A stretch of 64,000 nt of DNA from Shewanella morhuae (GCF_900156405.1 NZ_FTNN01000011.1:1-64000), one strand, 5' to 3'. Numbered from the stretch's first letter, positions 47,206-59,254 are shown. Notes: a model not told the origin generated them from the sequence alone. A program made the numbers and translations.

Positions 47206-47540
47206 CAAATTATCCTATTTTTATCAGGCACATACTGTTTAGACTACAAAAGGGCTCGCTATGAGCACTGTTGATGTGTAATAGCGGTTAGATACGACAG
47301 AAAAAGTCATCAACATGTTAGCGATAATTTCCTACGCCCATGACTCTAGCATTGGCAGCAGAGTATGTTGTGCGTATCTTTAATGTTGATAACGTATAGG
47401 CGGATTATAACTGGGGTAAAAGCCCCTTGCGATGTTTAATTGTTAAAAACAGCCATGTAAGAATAAAACCTGCACAGAGGCAGGTTTTATTTAATTTTTA
47501 CGCGAACTTAGCATGATGCCACCCGCCCAAAAGCGAATCA
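47206..47540. other. Intergenic region between kdsB and can (335 bp)
   Basis: No gene. Contains the kdsB promoter region and, at 47462–47491, the can terminator. Confidence 0.4.
47462..47491 (-). terminator. Terminator of can
   Basis: Perfect 12-bp stem AATAAAACCTGC (47462–47473) and GCAGGTTTTATT (47480–47491), 6-nt loop; T-rich on both exits, so possibly bidirectional. Confidence 0.88.
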
Positions 47541-48158
47541 TTAACGTGGATGGGCTAATCCATGTTCGCGGTCAACCGTGACATCTAAATCTGTGAGTAA
47601 GCCGTTATCAATACCGTAAATCCAGCCGTGCACAGCCACTTCTTGGCCGCGATCCCATGCCTCTTGCACTATGGTTGAACTGGTTACATTAGCAACTTGT
47701 TCAATTACGTTAAGTTCGCACAGGCGATCAAAACGTTTAGCTTCATCCATTTGTAACAATTCTTCTTGATAGATACGGTAGATGTCCCGTAAATGTCCAA
47801 GCCAGTTATCGATAAGCCCTAAGCGTTGCTGACCCATAGCTGCCCGCACGCCACCACAGCCGTAATGGCCGACAACCATAATGTGTTTTACTTTAAGGAC
47901 ATCAACGGCATATTGCAGCACAGATAAGCAGTTAAGATCGGTGTGAATCACCATGTTAGCGATATTACGGTGAACAAAGACTTCACCAGGCATAAGATCG
48001 ATGATTTGGTTAGACGGTACGCGACTATCAGAGCAACCAATCCACAGGTATTCAGGATGTTGCTGTTTAGCTAATTGTTCAAAGAAATCAGGAGTTTCTT
48101 GGCGTATGCGTCCGGCCCAACGGCGATTATTGTCGAATAGAGGTTTAAGTAGTTTCAT
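47541..48158 (-). CDS. can: Beta-class carbonic anhydrase
   Basis: 205 residues. Interconverts CO2 and bicarbonate. Zinc ligands: Cys and the Asp-Arg dyad in WIGCSDSRVP, His and Cys in VGHYGCGGVRAA. Close to E. coli Can, slightly shorter at the C-terminus. Single gene with terminator. Confidence 0.96.
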   Translation of the reverse strand: MKLLKPLFDNNRRWAGRIRQETPDFFEQLAKQQHPEYLWIGCSDSRVPSNQIIDLMPGEVFVHRNIANMVIHTDLNCLSVLQYAVDVLKVKHIMVVGHYGCGGVRAAMGQQRLGLIDNWLGHLRDIYRIYQEELLQMDEAKRFDRLCELNVIEQVANVTSSTIVQEAWDRGQEVAVHGWIYGIDNGLLTDLDVTVDREHGLAHPR

Positions 48159-48364
48159 TGTAACCTATTGTTTTGTTAACATGTAAAATGACTTTCTAAT
48201 GCTCTAGCTCTTGCAGGCAGCACTCTTTAAACAAGAGTATAACAGTAAAATTTTCTGTGCTGGTCTATCCAATGCGTGACAACATTAGCGGATTGAATGT
48301 TAATGATGTTTGCTATTTTTGGCTCTGTGCACATTTTATAATGCAGTCCCTTAATGGGACGGTT

Positions 48365-49195
48365 TTATAGATAACGCGCCAGAAAGGCGACTAAATGCTG
48401 ATTGATAAACTCAGCTTGCTCAAGCGTTGAAATGTGTCCTGCTAACGGAATATGCACCAGTTGGCTACCATCAATGCTGTCACTCATCAAATAGCTTTCT
48501 AATACACTATGTATCTTATCCTCAACCCCCGCCATGATAAGGCAAGGTAGCGTAAACTGCTCAGCATATTCCATCGTATCGCGGCGACCAAAAATCATCC
48601 GTCCTAGTTTAACAATTGTCGGAATTTTTTCCACGGTGATACTTGCAAGAGAACGCTCAAAAGCGGTCATACGCTCAGGTGCGTTATCGATGGTATGATT
48701 AGCGAAAAACAAGGGTGAAATGGTGCTGATAAGCGCCGCAGGTATAGCGTTCGCCGCAGCGATAGTATCCAGCATGGAATAATATTTAGCACGAGTCACT
48801 TCCGGTTCAAAACCAATAAAGCTATTTAGCATGACTAAAGCGTTAACTCTTGCCGGCGCTTTGAGTACCAGTTCAGCACCCCACATCGCGCCAACAGAAA
48901 GCCCAATGATGCTAAAGTTATCAATTTCGAGGGCATCCATTAAGGCCAACATATGATCGGCAATATCAAGTAGGGTCGTGCAGTTATCGGGGAGTAAATC
49001 AGACTGACCATGGCCCCAAAGTTCCGGAACTATGCAGCGGTAATGGCCACTTAAGGCGGCGATTTGTGGCGCCCACATGGCGCTGTCCCATAAATAACTG
49101 TGACCGAACAACAATACAGGGCCAGTGCCGATATCGAGATAACTTAGATTGCGCTCGGCAATCGTGCACAGTTGATAGTGTGAAGAAAAATCCAT
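48365..49195 (-). CDS. Alpha/beta hydrolase
   Basis: 276 residues. Classic fold: oxyanion region LLFGHSYLWDSAMW, nucleophile elbow GLSVGAMWG (Ser about 98), acid in MAGVEDKIHS, and histidine in PLAGHISTLEQ. Such proteins include esterases, lactonases and C–C hydrolases; substrate unknown. Stands alone, with a short hairpin (GTCCC-GGGAC) just past its 3' end. Confidence 0.85.
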   Translation of the reverse strand: MDFSSHYQLCTIAERNLSYLDIGTGPVLLFGHSYLWDSAMWAPQIAALSGHYRCIVPELWGHGQSDLLPDNCTTLLDIADHMLALMDALEIDNFSIIGLSVGAMWGAELVLKAPARVNALVMLNSFIGFEPEVTRAKYYSMLDTIAAANAIPAALISTISPLFFANHTIDNAPERMTAFERSLASITVEKIPTIVKLGRMIFGRRDTMEYAEQFTLPCLIMAGVEDKIHSVLESYLMSDSIDGSQLVHIPLAGHISTLEQAEFINQHLVAFLARYL

Positions 49196-49279
49196 AAAAC
49201 CTACTTAATCAAATATATCATTATGTTACGCCCAAACCTTAACGATGTCATTGGCCTTAACCTTGACTAATACTCGTGA

Positions 49280-51470
<2,191 letters not shown>

Positions 51471-51667
51471 AATGATGCTCCAGTGTGGATGGACGCTTGG
51501 CTAGCAAGCATTGATTTTGTAGACATTGTGGCAATGTGTATCACATGTAACCAGTGCAATATGCGATCAAAAGACAGCACAATTTGTTCTCAGTTTTTCA
51601 GACACTTATCACCATATCGCTTATTTATCCTAAAAACATAAAGGGCGCTTCTCGTAGAAATCACCCC

Positions 51668-51728
51668 GACGATATTGTCTGATAAATAATATTTTCCGGT
51701 AAATCATATCGTCTGGTAAAGAATGTAT
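51668..51728. repeat. Three 17-bp direct repeats inside a long inverted repeat, beyond crr
   Basis: Imperfect copies start at 51678, 51695 and 51712 with pattern TCTG-R-TAAA-K-M-AT. GACGATAT (51668–51675) and ATATCGTC (51706–51713) form an overlapping inverted pair. They lie 14–60 bp beyond the crr stop. May act as the crr transcript-end structure or a repeat-binding site. Confidence 0.5.
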
Positions 51729-51741
51729 TGCAATCATTAAG

Positions 51742-52251
51742 CTAAAGCTGAACTGTAAAAATCACGTCTTTACCGGCAACAACACTGCCTTGGGCTTTGT
51801 CGAGATATTTAATGTCTTCCATATTCGCAAGCACAACTGGTGTCAGTAAGCTGTCGACCTGATCTTTGAGGTAATCAATATCAAACGACAAAATAGGATC
51901 GCCAACTTTCACTTCTTGGCCTTCTTCGGCCAAGCGTGTAAAACCTCTGCCCCTAAGTTCCACTGTGCCCACACCAAAGTGGACAAATAGCTCTAAACCT
52001 TGGGGTGATTCAATGCTGAATGCGTGATTAGTCTCGAAAATTTTACCAATAGTGCCGTCGATAGGTGCAAGAATTAATTCACCTTTGGGAGCGATAGCGA
52101 TGCCATCACCAACAATTTTTTCGGCAAAAACCACATCAGGGACTTTTTCGATTGCCACAATATCGCCTGAGACAGGAGCATATACCATGATACCGCCAGC
52201 TAATTGAGACTGACCCGATACCAAGCGCCTAATTCGGCTTAAAAATCCCAT
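51742..52251 (-). CDS. crr: PTS glucose-type enzyme IIA (EIIA-Glc)
   Basis: 169 residues, cytoplasmic. Accepts phosphate from HPr and signals carbon status to adenylate cyclase and transporters. Active histidine His91 in LFVHFGVGTVEL and His76 in ETNHAFSIES. Last gene of ptsHI-crr. The PTS sugar partner is not in the window. Confidence 0.97.
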   Translation of the reverse strand: MGFLSRIRRLVSGQSQLAGGIMVYAPVSGDIVAIEKVPDVVFAEKIVGDGIAIAPKGELILAPIDGTIGKIFETNHAFSIESPQGLELFVHFGVGTVELRGRGFTRLAEEGQEVKVGDPILSFDIDYLKDQVDSLLTPVVLANMEDIKYLDKAQGSVVAGKDVIFTVQL

Positions 52252-52323
52252 AATGTCACGCCTCTTATACTTGTTTTGGTCATTGTTTTTCTTCTATGGA
52301 TGCAGCATAACGAATAAATGTCT

Positions 52324-54027
52324 CTATTTATAGCTTGTTATACACTGCTGCAGATCTGAAATTCTATCTTGTTGTAATGCTGTGTGTGCCAGTGTGGCAA
52401 ATTGTTGCATATTGCCTTGGCAAATCGCGGCTTTTACCTCCAAGAGTGAGTTTAAGTTAACACTGAGCTCATCAAGCCCCATGCCTATAAGTAGCGGCGT
52501 TATGTGCGGTGAGCTGGCGAGTTCACCGCAAAGTGAAACTTTAACGTTGGCGCTTTTAGCTTGGAGTATTGTCATATTAATTAACGCTAAAACAGCAGGG
52601 GATAATGAAGGGTAATCACGGGTTAATTGCGGATTAGCTCTATCTGCGGCCATAACATATTGCGTTAAATCATTCGTGCCGATGCTGACAAAATCAAGTC
52701 TGGGTAGCATAGCGCGTAAATTCAATACCGCTGCTGGGGTTTCAACAACGATGCCATAACTGAGTTCACCGTAGCCTTTTTCTTCCTCTTCTAAGGCATC
52801 TTGGCACTGGGCGATTAATGTAAACACCTCATCTAATTCTTCAACTTGATTCACCATAGGAAACATTAAGCGGATAGGACCATGGTTGGCGGCGCGCAAA
52901 ATAGCTCTTAATTGGGTTTTGAATAATTCGGTATGGGCCAAGGTATAGCGAATACCGCGCAGACCTAGAGCGGGATTATCTTCTTGTTCTTGATATAGGC
53001 AGGGCAGCTTTTTATCTGCACCGATATCTAACGTTCTAATCGTGAAGGTTTTACCGCCTAGCGCGTGCAGCGCTTCGCAATATAAACTGTATTGGGCTTT
53101 TTCGTCGGGTAGGGTACTCACGTTCATCAACATGAATTCGGTACGAAACAAACCGATGCCATCTGCACCGACATCACTCACATGGATGATGTCGTTGAGG
53201 TTGCCCACGTTGGCCATTAATCCCACTTGATGGCCGTCTAGAGTTTGTGCAGGAACATTTTTATAGGCTTGTAGTGCAGCGCGGCGCAGCTGTTCATGGT
53301 GAAAGGTGACGGTAAGTTTTGCTTGTTGTTCTGGGTTTGGGTTAAGACAGAGTTCGCCATTAAGTGCATCGAGAACTAAGGGCATGCCGTTAGGAATGAG
53401 GTCGGTATCAAATTGGCAACCTAACATGGCCGGAATACCTGCCGCTCTGGCTAAAATGGCGGTATGGCTGGTTAGGCCACCGGTTTTAAGCACTATCCCA
53501 CAAAGATTTTCTCGGGGAAGTAACGCAAATTCGGCTGGGGTTAAGTCTTGGGCTAATAATATCGTCGGGGTATCGAATTTTTTAAAACCTTGATCTAAGT
53601 GGCCATTAATCGCCGCGACAACCCTTTGGCCCAATGCACGTACATCTTGCGCTCTATTAGCAAGATAAGGATCGTCTAATGACGCTAACTCATTAGCTTG
53701 ATGAGCGAATATACGCTCGACCGCCACACTGGCTGATAATTGTAGTGTTCGAATAGCGTCATTAACTTGCTCAATTAACTCGTCATCTTGCAATAGGAGT
53801 AAGTCGGCCTCAATTAATTGATAGTTATCTGAGTCACTGTTTAATGTTGCCTGGCTAAATGTCAGCTGTGCTTGTAACTCGGCTAATGCTTTAACAAACT
53901 TACCCTGTTGCTGAGGAATGTTAGACAGAGGAATAGGACGATAATCAAGATGGTGTTCGGCATGAATAAGGTGAAGCGCTTGACCAAAAGCGATTCCCGA
54001 TGACACGATAATCCCCGTAATTGACAT
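52324..54027 (-). CDS. ptsI: PTS enzyme I
   Basis: 567 residues from the ATG at 54027 (MSITGIIVSSGIAFGQAL); AGGA is 7 nt before it, better than the longer frames to 54033/54048. Phosphoenolpyruvate-protein phosphotransferase; active histidine in GGLTSHTAILARAAGIPA, PEP-binding RTEFMLMN and FVSIGTNDLTQYVMAADR, catalytic Cys in VSLCGELASSP. Middle gene of the pts operon. Confidence 0.97.
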   Translation of the reverse strand: MSITGIIVSSGIAFGQALHLIHAEHHLDYRPIPLSNIPQQQGKFVKALAELQAQLTFSQATLNSDSDNYQLIEADLLLLQDDELIEQVNDAIRTLQLSASVAVERIFAHQANELASLDDPYLANRAQDVRALGQRVVAAINGHLDQGFKKFDTPTILLAQDLTPAEFALLPRENLCGIVLKTGGLTSHTAILARAAGIPAMLGCQFDTDLIPNGMPLVLDALNGELCLNPNPEQQAKLTVTFHHEQLRRAALQAYKNVPAQTLDGHQVGLMANVGNLNDIIHVSDVGADGIGLFRTEFMLMNVSTLPDEKAQYSLYCEALHALGGKTFTIRTLDIGADKKLPCLYQEQEDNPALGLRGIRYTLAHTELFKTQLRAILRAANHGPIRLMFPMVNQVEELDEVFTLIAQCQDALEEEEKGYGELSYGIVVETPAAVLNLRAMLPRLDFVSIGTNDLTQYVMAADRANPQLTRDYPSLSPAVLALINMTILQAKSANVKVSLCGELASSPHITPLLIGMGLDELSVNLNSLLEVKAAICQGNMQQFATLAHTALQQDRISDLQQCITSYK

Positions 54028-54056
54028 ATTCATTCCTAAATTAACCATTGAATTAA

Positions 54057-54111
54057 CTACTCTTTTACGGTGGAGAGTCTAATTGAGTGCAGTTGAGTTT
54101 GTAAAGAGTAG
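54057..54111 (-). repeat. Long-range hairpin in the ptsH–ptsI gap
   Basis: CTACTCTTT (54057–54065) and AAAGAGTAG (54103–54111), 9 perfect pairs, 37-nt loop. It sits between ptsH (ends 54145) and ptsI (starts 54027). Could set the HPr to EI ratio by stabilising or attenuating. Confidence 0.45.
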
Positions 54112-54144
54112 GGATAAATACATTACAGCATGAAAATAATCGGA

Positions 54145-54402
54145 CTAACTTAGGGTAATAAGGAGTTCGGATACTTTATCTACCGCAAGTTGTGCTTGCT
54201 CACCTTCGGCAAATACTTTAACCGTTACGCCATAGTATAAGCCTAAGGTTTGTAGTTTAAACAAGCTCTTAGCGCTAGCTTGTTTACCATTGCATTCGAC
54301 AAGTACATCGCAATCAAAGGTTTTTGCTTCTTTAACTAATAGTGCCGCTGGGCGAGTATGAATCCCATGTTTAGCAATAATGGTGACCGTTTTTTCGTAC
54401 AT
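54145..54402 (-). CDS. ptsH: PTS phosphocarrier protein HPr
   Basis: 85 residues from the ATG at 54402 (MYEKTVTIIAKHGIHTRPAA), the normal HPr length; an ATG at 54417 would add five residues, and neither has a strong ribosome site. Phosphorylated on His15 (in GIHTRPAA) by enzyme I and passes phosphate to EIIA. The Ser46 region ASAKSLFKLQTLGL is present. First pts gene, 30 bp after the ACT-domain gene. Confidence 0.97.
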   Translation of the reverse strand: MYEKTVTIIAKHGIHTRPAALLVKEAKTFDCDVLVECNGKQASAKSLFKLQTLGLYYGVTVKVFAEGEQAQLAVDKVSELLITLS

Positions 54403-54431
54403 AATAATTGAACTCATATTTAAAGAAGGTA

Positions 54432-54827
54432 TTACGCTTCGTCTTTTGATTCTATGATGTGGTAGCCCTGTTTTTTTAAAGCTTCAATAGCAAGGTCAAG
54501 TCGATTATGTTTCACCAAAATGTAATCAGTATCGAAGGTCGACATGGCAAAAATACTGATATTTTCATCTGCTAGGGTACTGGACACTTTAGATAAAAGT
54601 CCAGTCGTCAAAAATCCAAGTGGGCCTAACGCTTCAAAACAGCGCCAACCGGGTTCTTGCTCTAAGCTGTCGAGCATAATATCGCTAGAAATAACTAAAG
54701 ATAAGCCTTCAGGCGTTTTACCGATAAAATAAATATCTTGAGCAAACACTTCGTTGGGTAATACGGCATTCGGGCTAAAGCTATGGATGGTATATTGTTC
54801 GGGATGAACAGCTAAGGTCATTCGCAT
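54432..54827 (-). CDS. ACT-domain protein just upstream of ptsH
   Basis: 131 residues from the ATG at 54827; a TTG at 54842 and ATG at 54821 are alternatives and no ribosome site decides. It looks like a pair of ACT-type subdomains (CASTOR/ACT_7 type) with GFLTTGLLSKVSSTLADENI and ISIFAMSTFDTDYILVK. Such proteins bind amino acids and regulate enzymes or transcription. Position 30 bp before ptsH suggests co-transcription; role in PTS control is not established. Confidence 0.8.
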   Translation of the reverse strand: MRMTLAVHPEQYTIHSFSPNAVLPNEVFAQDIYFIGKTPEGLSLVISSDIMLDSLEQEPGWRCFEALGPLGFLTTGLLSKVSSTLADENISIFAMSTFDTDYILVKHNRLDLAIEALKKQGYHIIESKDEA

Positions 54828-54955
54828 GGCAGTTACTCGCAAGGGTATTGTAACTAAAGCATACCGTATATCTGATCTGGAGTGACAGAGAATTTGTTCT
54901 GAGCTGTTACTGGTGCTATCCCAGCATTATTTTTAAAAGGTGGGTGAAAGTGAAT

Positions 54956-54989
54956 AATCAGGGAGCTTTATTGTAATCGCTCCCTGATT
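54956..54989 (-). terminator. Hairpin at the 3' end of the chemoreceptor gene
   Basis: AATCAGGGAGC (54956–54966) and GCTCCCTGATT (54979–54989), 11 bp, 12-nt loop. No good T-run on the minus strand. It separates the chemoreceptor transcript from the ACT gene. Confidence 0.6.
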
Positions 54990-55007
54990 AATTGTATCGG
55001 TGGAGTG

Positions 55008-56645
55008 CTAGATTTTAAACTGCCCTAGGGTACCTGACATACCTTGGCTAATGTCTTGCAATGACTGCGCTGCATGGCGGTTAGTCTCATTCGCTTTAAC
55101 AGAAACTTCCGTTAATTCGGAAATATTACAAATATTGCGATTAATCTCCTCTGTAACAAGGGATTGCTCTTCAGTGGCACTGGCCAGTTGAGTATTCATA
55201 TCACTAATATGTGCGATTAATTGCAGTATCGCTGCCATCGCTTTACCCGCTTCATAGGCTTGCGCTTGTAATTCATCAGATTGACGTTGAGTCTGATTAT
55301 TACTATTCATCACTGAACTTACACCAGATTGGATTTCACTGATGATTTTTTGGATCTCATTAGTCGAATCTTGTGTGCGAGTCGCTAGGGCGCGAACTTC
55401 ATCGGCCACCACCGCAAAACCTCGGCCATGAGTACCCGCGCGCGCGGCTTCAATCGCGGCGTTAAGGGCTAGTAAATTTGTTTGTTCGGCAATACTGCGG
55501 ATCACATCGAGTATGTTACCGATTTGCTGAGAAGCCACAGCCAGTTTTTGAGTAATGACTTCAGAGGCTTTTAATTCTGCCACCAGCTTTTCAGTGTTAT
55601 TAACTGTGTTATCGATAACGATTTGGCTTTGCTGCGCTTGATCTTTCACGCTATTGGCGGCATCAGCTGCTTGCTGTGTATTACTCGCCATTTCATGTGT
55701 AGTTGAGAGCATTTGATTGATTGCGGTGGCCACACTACTGGTTTCTCTGTGTATGTGATCGGTACTTTGATTTGACTCTTCAACTGCAATTAATAATTGC
55801 TTGGCATCGGAATCTAATGCTTGCCCCAAAGGTTGTAACTGGCCCACCATATCACCAATTTTTTGGGCAAATAGATTAAAAGCGCGGGCGAGGTGAGCGA
55901 TTTCATCTTTACCTTGGGTACTAATGCGCTGACTTAAATCACCTTCACCTTGGGCAATGTTTTCCAGAGCATCAATGGCATCATTTAGCGGAGAAGTAAT
56001 TGAGCGATTGAGTACCAGAAAAAAAGCAAAAATCGGAACGGAAATCAAACACATAATGATCAAGTAATCGATGATGATAGATTGTAAACTTGTTTTTACA
56101 TCGCTTAAATAGGCACCTGTTATCACCGTCCAGCCCCATTGCGGATAATAACTAGCCTGTGCGAGCTTATCTTCTATGGCTCTGGTCATAGGGTCTGCAA
56201 TGGGGTATTCGAGGGTCGTTTTCGATTGCGCGCGCGCTAATGGCAGCATAGTGGCTAATGGATTACCGCCATTTGGTAACTTAAAATTTAATGCAGAGGT
56301 GCCAATAAGGCTCGCATTCTCACCATGGGCAAGGATTTGATTCTTATCGTCAATAACAATGAAGTAGCCGGAGCCTGAAAAGCGAGTTTTATTGATTAAA
56401 TCAGCGGCAGCTTTTTTAGCATCGTCTTCGCTGAGCCTACCTTTACCGACATCTTGACGATATACATCTATTACGCTTAATACGTTGGAGAGTTGGCCAT
56501 CGATCTGTAACCATTTTTGCTCGATTAAATTGCTGTATTGCTCCTTAATCGAAAAACTAGCAAAACACACAGTGCCCAAAGCCGCAATAAGGAGCATCAT
56601 CATTAAGCGTTGTAAAATGGTAAAGCGGCGCAAAAATGGGATCAT
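55008..56645 (-). CDS. Methyl-accepting chemotaxis protein with Cache-type sensor
   Basis: 545 residues from the ATG at 56645 (AAGGAA 5 nt before; the ATG at 56663 is less likely). N-terminal TM, periplasmic sCache_2-like domain (about 30–185, with [20 protein letters not shown] and [13 protein letters not shown]), second TM (about 187–210), HAMP, then the cytoplasmic signalling hairpin with [18 protein letters not shown] and [14 protein letters not shown], its kinase-contact tip. Cache_2 receptors sense small organic acids or amines; ligand unknown. Ends FKI, so no CheR-binding pentapeptide is seen. Confidence 0.93.
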   Translation of the reverse strand: MIPFLRRFTILQRLMMMLLIAALGTVCFASFSIKEQYSNLIEQKWLQIDGQLSNVLSVIDVYRQDVGKGRLSEDDAKKAAADLINKTRFSGSGYFIVIDDKNQILAHGENASLIGTSALNFKLPNGGNPLATMLPLARAQSKTTLEYPIADPMTRAIEDKLAQASYYPQWGWTVITGAYLSDVKTSLQSIIIDYLIIMCLISVPIFAFFLVLNRSITSPLNDAIDALENIAQGEGDLSQRISTQGKDEIAHLARAFNLFAQKIGDMVGQLQPLGQALDSDAKQLLIAVEESNQSTDHIHRETSSVATAINQMLSTTHEMASNTQQAADAANSVKDQAQQSQIVIDNTVNNTEKLVAELKASEVITQKLAVASQQIGNILDVIRSIAEQTNLLALNAAIEAARAGTHGRGFAVVADEVRALATRTQDSTNEIQKIISEIQSGVSSVMNSNNQTQRQSDELQAQAYEAGKAMAAILQLIAHISDMNTQLASATEEQSLVTEEINRNICNISELTEVSVKANETNRHAAQSLQDISQGMSGTLGQFKI

Positions 56646-57002
56646 TGGTGTTCCTTGAGGCATGATTGTTGGCTGCTAATATACCCGCGAATCATTTTCA
56701 ATTGAATCAACTCACCTACTAATTCAATTAAAGCCCTTAATAAAGATCATTTTATTTGATCTAACGCAGGTTATTAGGGAGAGTAAATTTAAATATGGCG
56801 CTTTATTAAGCACAGTGAGCTTGGTGTCACAACGTTACTGCTACTTAACACCTAAAGCGTCACTTGTTCTATTAGATATCAATAGGTTATATTTATGTTA
56901 ATGCCATCAGTCTACTGACATTAGGCTAATTAATTGTTTTAACTTTGATTTTTAAAGTATTTGCGCGCAAGATTAACCCATTATTCAGTTTGAGAATCAA
57001 TT
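56646..57002. other. Divergent region between chemoreceptor and DUF3334 genes
   Basis: 357 bp with no gene; promoters of both presumably lie here. No clear operator found. AT-rich stretch around 56880–56960. Confidence 0.35.
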
Positions 57003-57734
57003 ATGACCAATAATACTATCGTAACCTCGGATGATATTTTACTGAAACTGTGTCATTCAGTTGCCCACGTCTTATCCAACACTAGCGCCAGTAATGTCAC
57101 CCATGCCGGTATGGTGCAGGGTATTGCGCGCACTCGCCTGAAACCCGATCTGGGTTGTTTTTCTATTTTTGATGGTGGCTTTTCAGGGCTGGTGGTGATT
57201 AACTTTTCCTCATCTGCAGCAATTGAAATTTACCGTCGTTACATGCTCAATATGGGCATGCCTGAATCTGAACTTGCCTTTTCGCATACTTCTGATGAAG
57301 TGAGTAACGTGATGGGTGAGCTGATGAACCAAATTCTAGGAGATTTTATTAATAAAATTTCTAAAGAATTACAAACCTCAATTAGCCAAAGCCAACCAAA
57401 AATGTTGACCATTAATAAAGAGTTAACTATCTCTATTGATGCTAATCTTGATGACGCTGTTGCTCGCAGAGTATCATTTAGAACCGAAAACAATCATATT
57501 TTCTATCTCGAGTTTGCCATGGACAAAACTGAGTTTATTCGTTTAGATGAGTTTGTATATGATGAAGAATTTGATCCCGACAGTCTTTTAGAACAACACA
57601 GCACAATAGGTGCGAATAAAGGCTCAGTCTCAAATGTCTCATCTTTGGTAAAAAATGCAGATAAGCCTGCAATTACGTCCAATACCATTGATAACGCTGA
57701 AGCCGATGATTTACTTGATCAACTTGGTATTTAA
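57003..57734 (+). CDS. DUF3334 family protein (CheX/CheC-like)
   Basis: 243 residues. The N-terminal about 180 residues, with HTSDEVSNVMGELMNQILGD, resemble the CheC/CheX phosphatase fold in which a conserved E-x2-N helix acts on CheY-P; here the E-VSN and E-LMN spacing is suggestive. The C-terminal tail (about 190–243) is acidic and disordered and ends DDLLDQLGI, a motif shared with other chemotaxis and PilZ proteins. No biochemical function is established. Divergent from a chemoreceptor. Confidence 0.72.
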   Translation: MTNNTIVTSDDILLKLCHSVAHVLSNTSASNVTHAGMVQGIARTRLKPDLGCFSIFDGGFSGLVVINFSSSAAIEIYRRYMLNMGMPESELAFSHTSDEVSNVMGELMNQILGDFINKISKELQTSISQSQPKMLTINKELTISIDANLDDAVARRVSFRTENNHIFYLEFAMDKTEFIRLDEFVYDEEFDPDSLLEQHSTIGANKGSVSNVSSLVKNADKPAITSNTIDNAEADDLLDQLGI

Positions 57735-58192
57735 GCGGAAAGTCAAGTAATTGGCACACCGACTATAAAGGCAGTGATAAAGCTGATGATATTATTATGC
57801 TCGGCCATGACAACTAACTAGATTACAAGCATAAATTGAAGTGGCAGTTAGCGCAAAATATTCACTTTGTGATTTGTAAGTCTGTGTCGTTAATTGGCAG
57901 TGATAACGATTAATAATGGTTTGGTTGTGACTGAGCATTTGATGTCTCTTTGGCATAAATTATTCACTTTTTAGATGATGCGTTAAGCCACAGTGACAGT
58001 CCTGAGTGTAAAAACTGAAATTTAGCCGGCGAGATTTTTGTCGACTGTGTGCTTAAGCTTATTAGTAGATAAAAGGTGAGCCACGAGCTTATTACACCCC
58101 GTTGAATGGCGCGTAGTTCCTATAGAGAGTAAGTGACTTAAGTGGTTGCAGATAAATAAAACGATCGATCACTCGAAGACTCAGCTTAAATA
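57735..58192. other. Gene-free stretch of about 460 bp, possible decayed gene
   Basis: No intact gene. In one plus-strand frame a stretch reads DYKHKLKWQLAQNIHFVICK and is bounded by stops on both sides, which may be a remnant of coding sequence. Not recognised. The following hairpin at 58193–58229 ends the 3' side for the exonuclease. Confidence 0.3.
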
Positions 58193-58229
58193 ACCAAAAG
58201 CCGATAATTTAACCTTATCGGCTTTTGGT
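58193..58229. terminator. Strong hairpin downstream of the exonuclease gene
   Basis: Perfect 15-bp stem ACCAAAAGCCGATAA (58193–58207) and TTATCGGCTTTTGGT (58215–58229), 7-nt loop. On the minus strand it is downstream of the exonuclease stop. Confidence 0.8.
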
Positions 58230-58245
58230 ATGCAATTTTTATCCG

Positions 58246-58911
58246 CTAGGCTTTAACGGCGTACTGGCTTAAAAAGCGTGGTACATCGGCCTTGCTTTTC
58301 TTGGTGAGCTTTTGCAGTAATTCAAAGGTCGGCGAACAGAGACCGAAATCGTGCTTTAGATCAGCTAGCATAGCCAGCCATAAGTGGCCTGTCATTTCGG
58401 CATCGGCTAAAGCACGGTGAAAGGTGCCATCAGTGGGTAACTGTTTATAGCGCACTAAGGTACCCAATTGATGGTTAGGTGCCGCTTGATATAAACGTCT
58501 TGCCACCAGTAAGGAGCAGCCAAATTGACCAAGGTAACGGTGGCGAATTTTAGCAAACTCGGCATCTAAAAAACGTTGATCAAAGGCTGCATTGTGAGCG
58601 ACTAAATTATGATTGGCGATAAAACGGGCAAAGCGCGCCATCACTTCATCGCAAGGCGGCGCATCGCTGAGCATTTGATTACTGATCCCAGTGTAGTCCT
58701 CAATAAAGCGACTTATTTTGAATCCCGGGTTCATTAATTCAGAAAATCTTTGGGTGATCACGCCATCTTCAATCAATACCGCCCCGATTTCAATCGCGCG
58801 ATCCCCTTGGTTAGGTGACAGTCCCGTGGTTTCAAAGTCGAGTACGACCAAAGTATTTGCGGCGGATTGAGGCATAGATCTGACCTTGGTTTTAAAATAA
58901 TGAATCAGCAT
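58246..58911 (-). CDS. DnaQ-like 3'-5' exonuclease (DEDDh)
   Basis: 221 residues. Exo I VVLDFETTGLSPNQG, Exo II LVAHNAAFDQRFLDAEF, Exo III HRALADAEMTGHLWLAM with the catalytic His. A stand-alone proofreading-type nuclease; could act in DNA repair or RNA processing. The first ATG is used; an ATG 12 codons in (MPQSAANTLVVLDF, 58875) fits the family start better. Single gene. Confidence 0.88.
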   Translation of the reverse strand: MLIHYFKTKVRSMPQSAANTLVVLDFETTGLSPNQGDRAIEIGAVLIEDGVITQRFSELMNPGFKISRFIEDYTGISNQMLSDAPPCDEVMARFARFIANHNLVAHNAAFDQRFLDAEFAKIRHRYLGQFGCSLLVARRLYQAAPNHQLGTLVRYKQLPTDGTFHRALADAEMTGHLWLAMLADLKHDFGLCSPTFELLQKLTKKSKADVPRFLSQYAVKA

Positions 58912-59254
58912 TTTATGCAGTAAAAGAAAATGCTCAATGATAAGGTAATTGTAATTTAATACGTTAGTAAATTCACTATCAGTATTATTACTGACGATTA
59001 GCCGGTGCTCGGTGCAAAGGCGGAAGGTTACTTATCCGTCTGCGGCTTAAGATTAAGGTTCTTATATCAAATTCTTATATAATAAATCCCTAGAACGTAT
59101 GCCGCTGGTTTGACTCCTAAGTCAGATACTATGCACTATATAGCTAGCCCAAATACCCAGCTGGATCATATTTAAACTGAAAGAATTATGATCGCTTTAT
59201 GGAACGCTTAGCGTTAAATTATTTATTTTCGTATCAGTCGACTAAAGGATTTTT
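58912..59254. other. Intergenic region of 343 bp
   Basis: No gene. Direct repeat TTCTTATAT near 59060–59080. Promoters of both neighbours are expected here. Nothing else seen. Confidence 0.3.

Noticed and set aside
51532..51545. ATGTGTATCACAT as a CRP site before yffB (similar at 6154)
   Set aside because: The half-sites ATGTG/CACAT are only 3 nt apart; CRP needs a 6-nt spacer.
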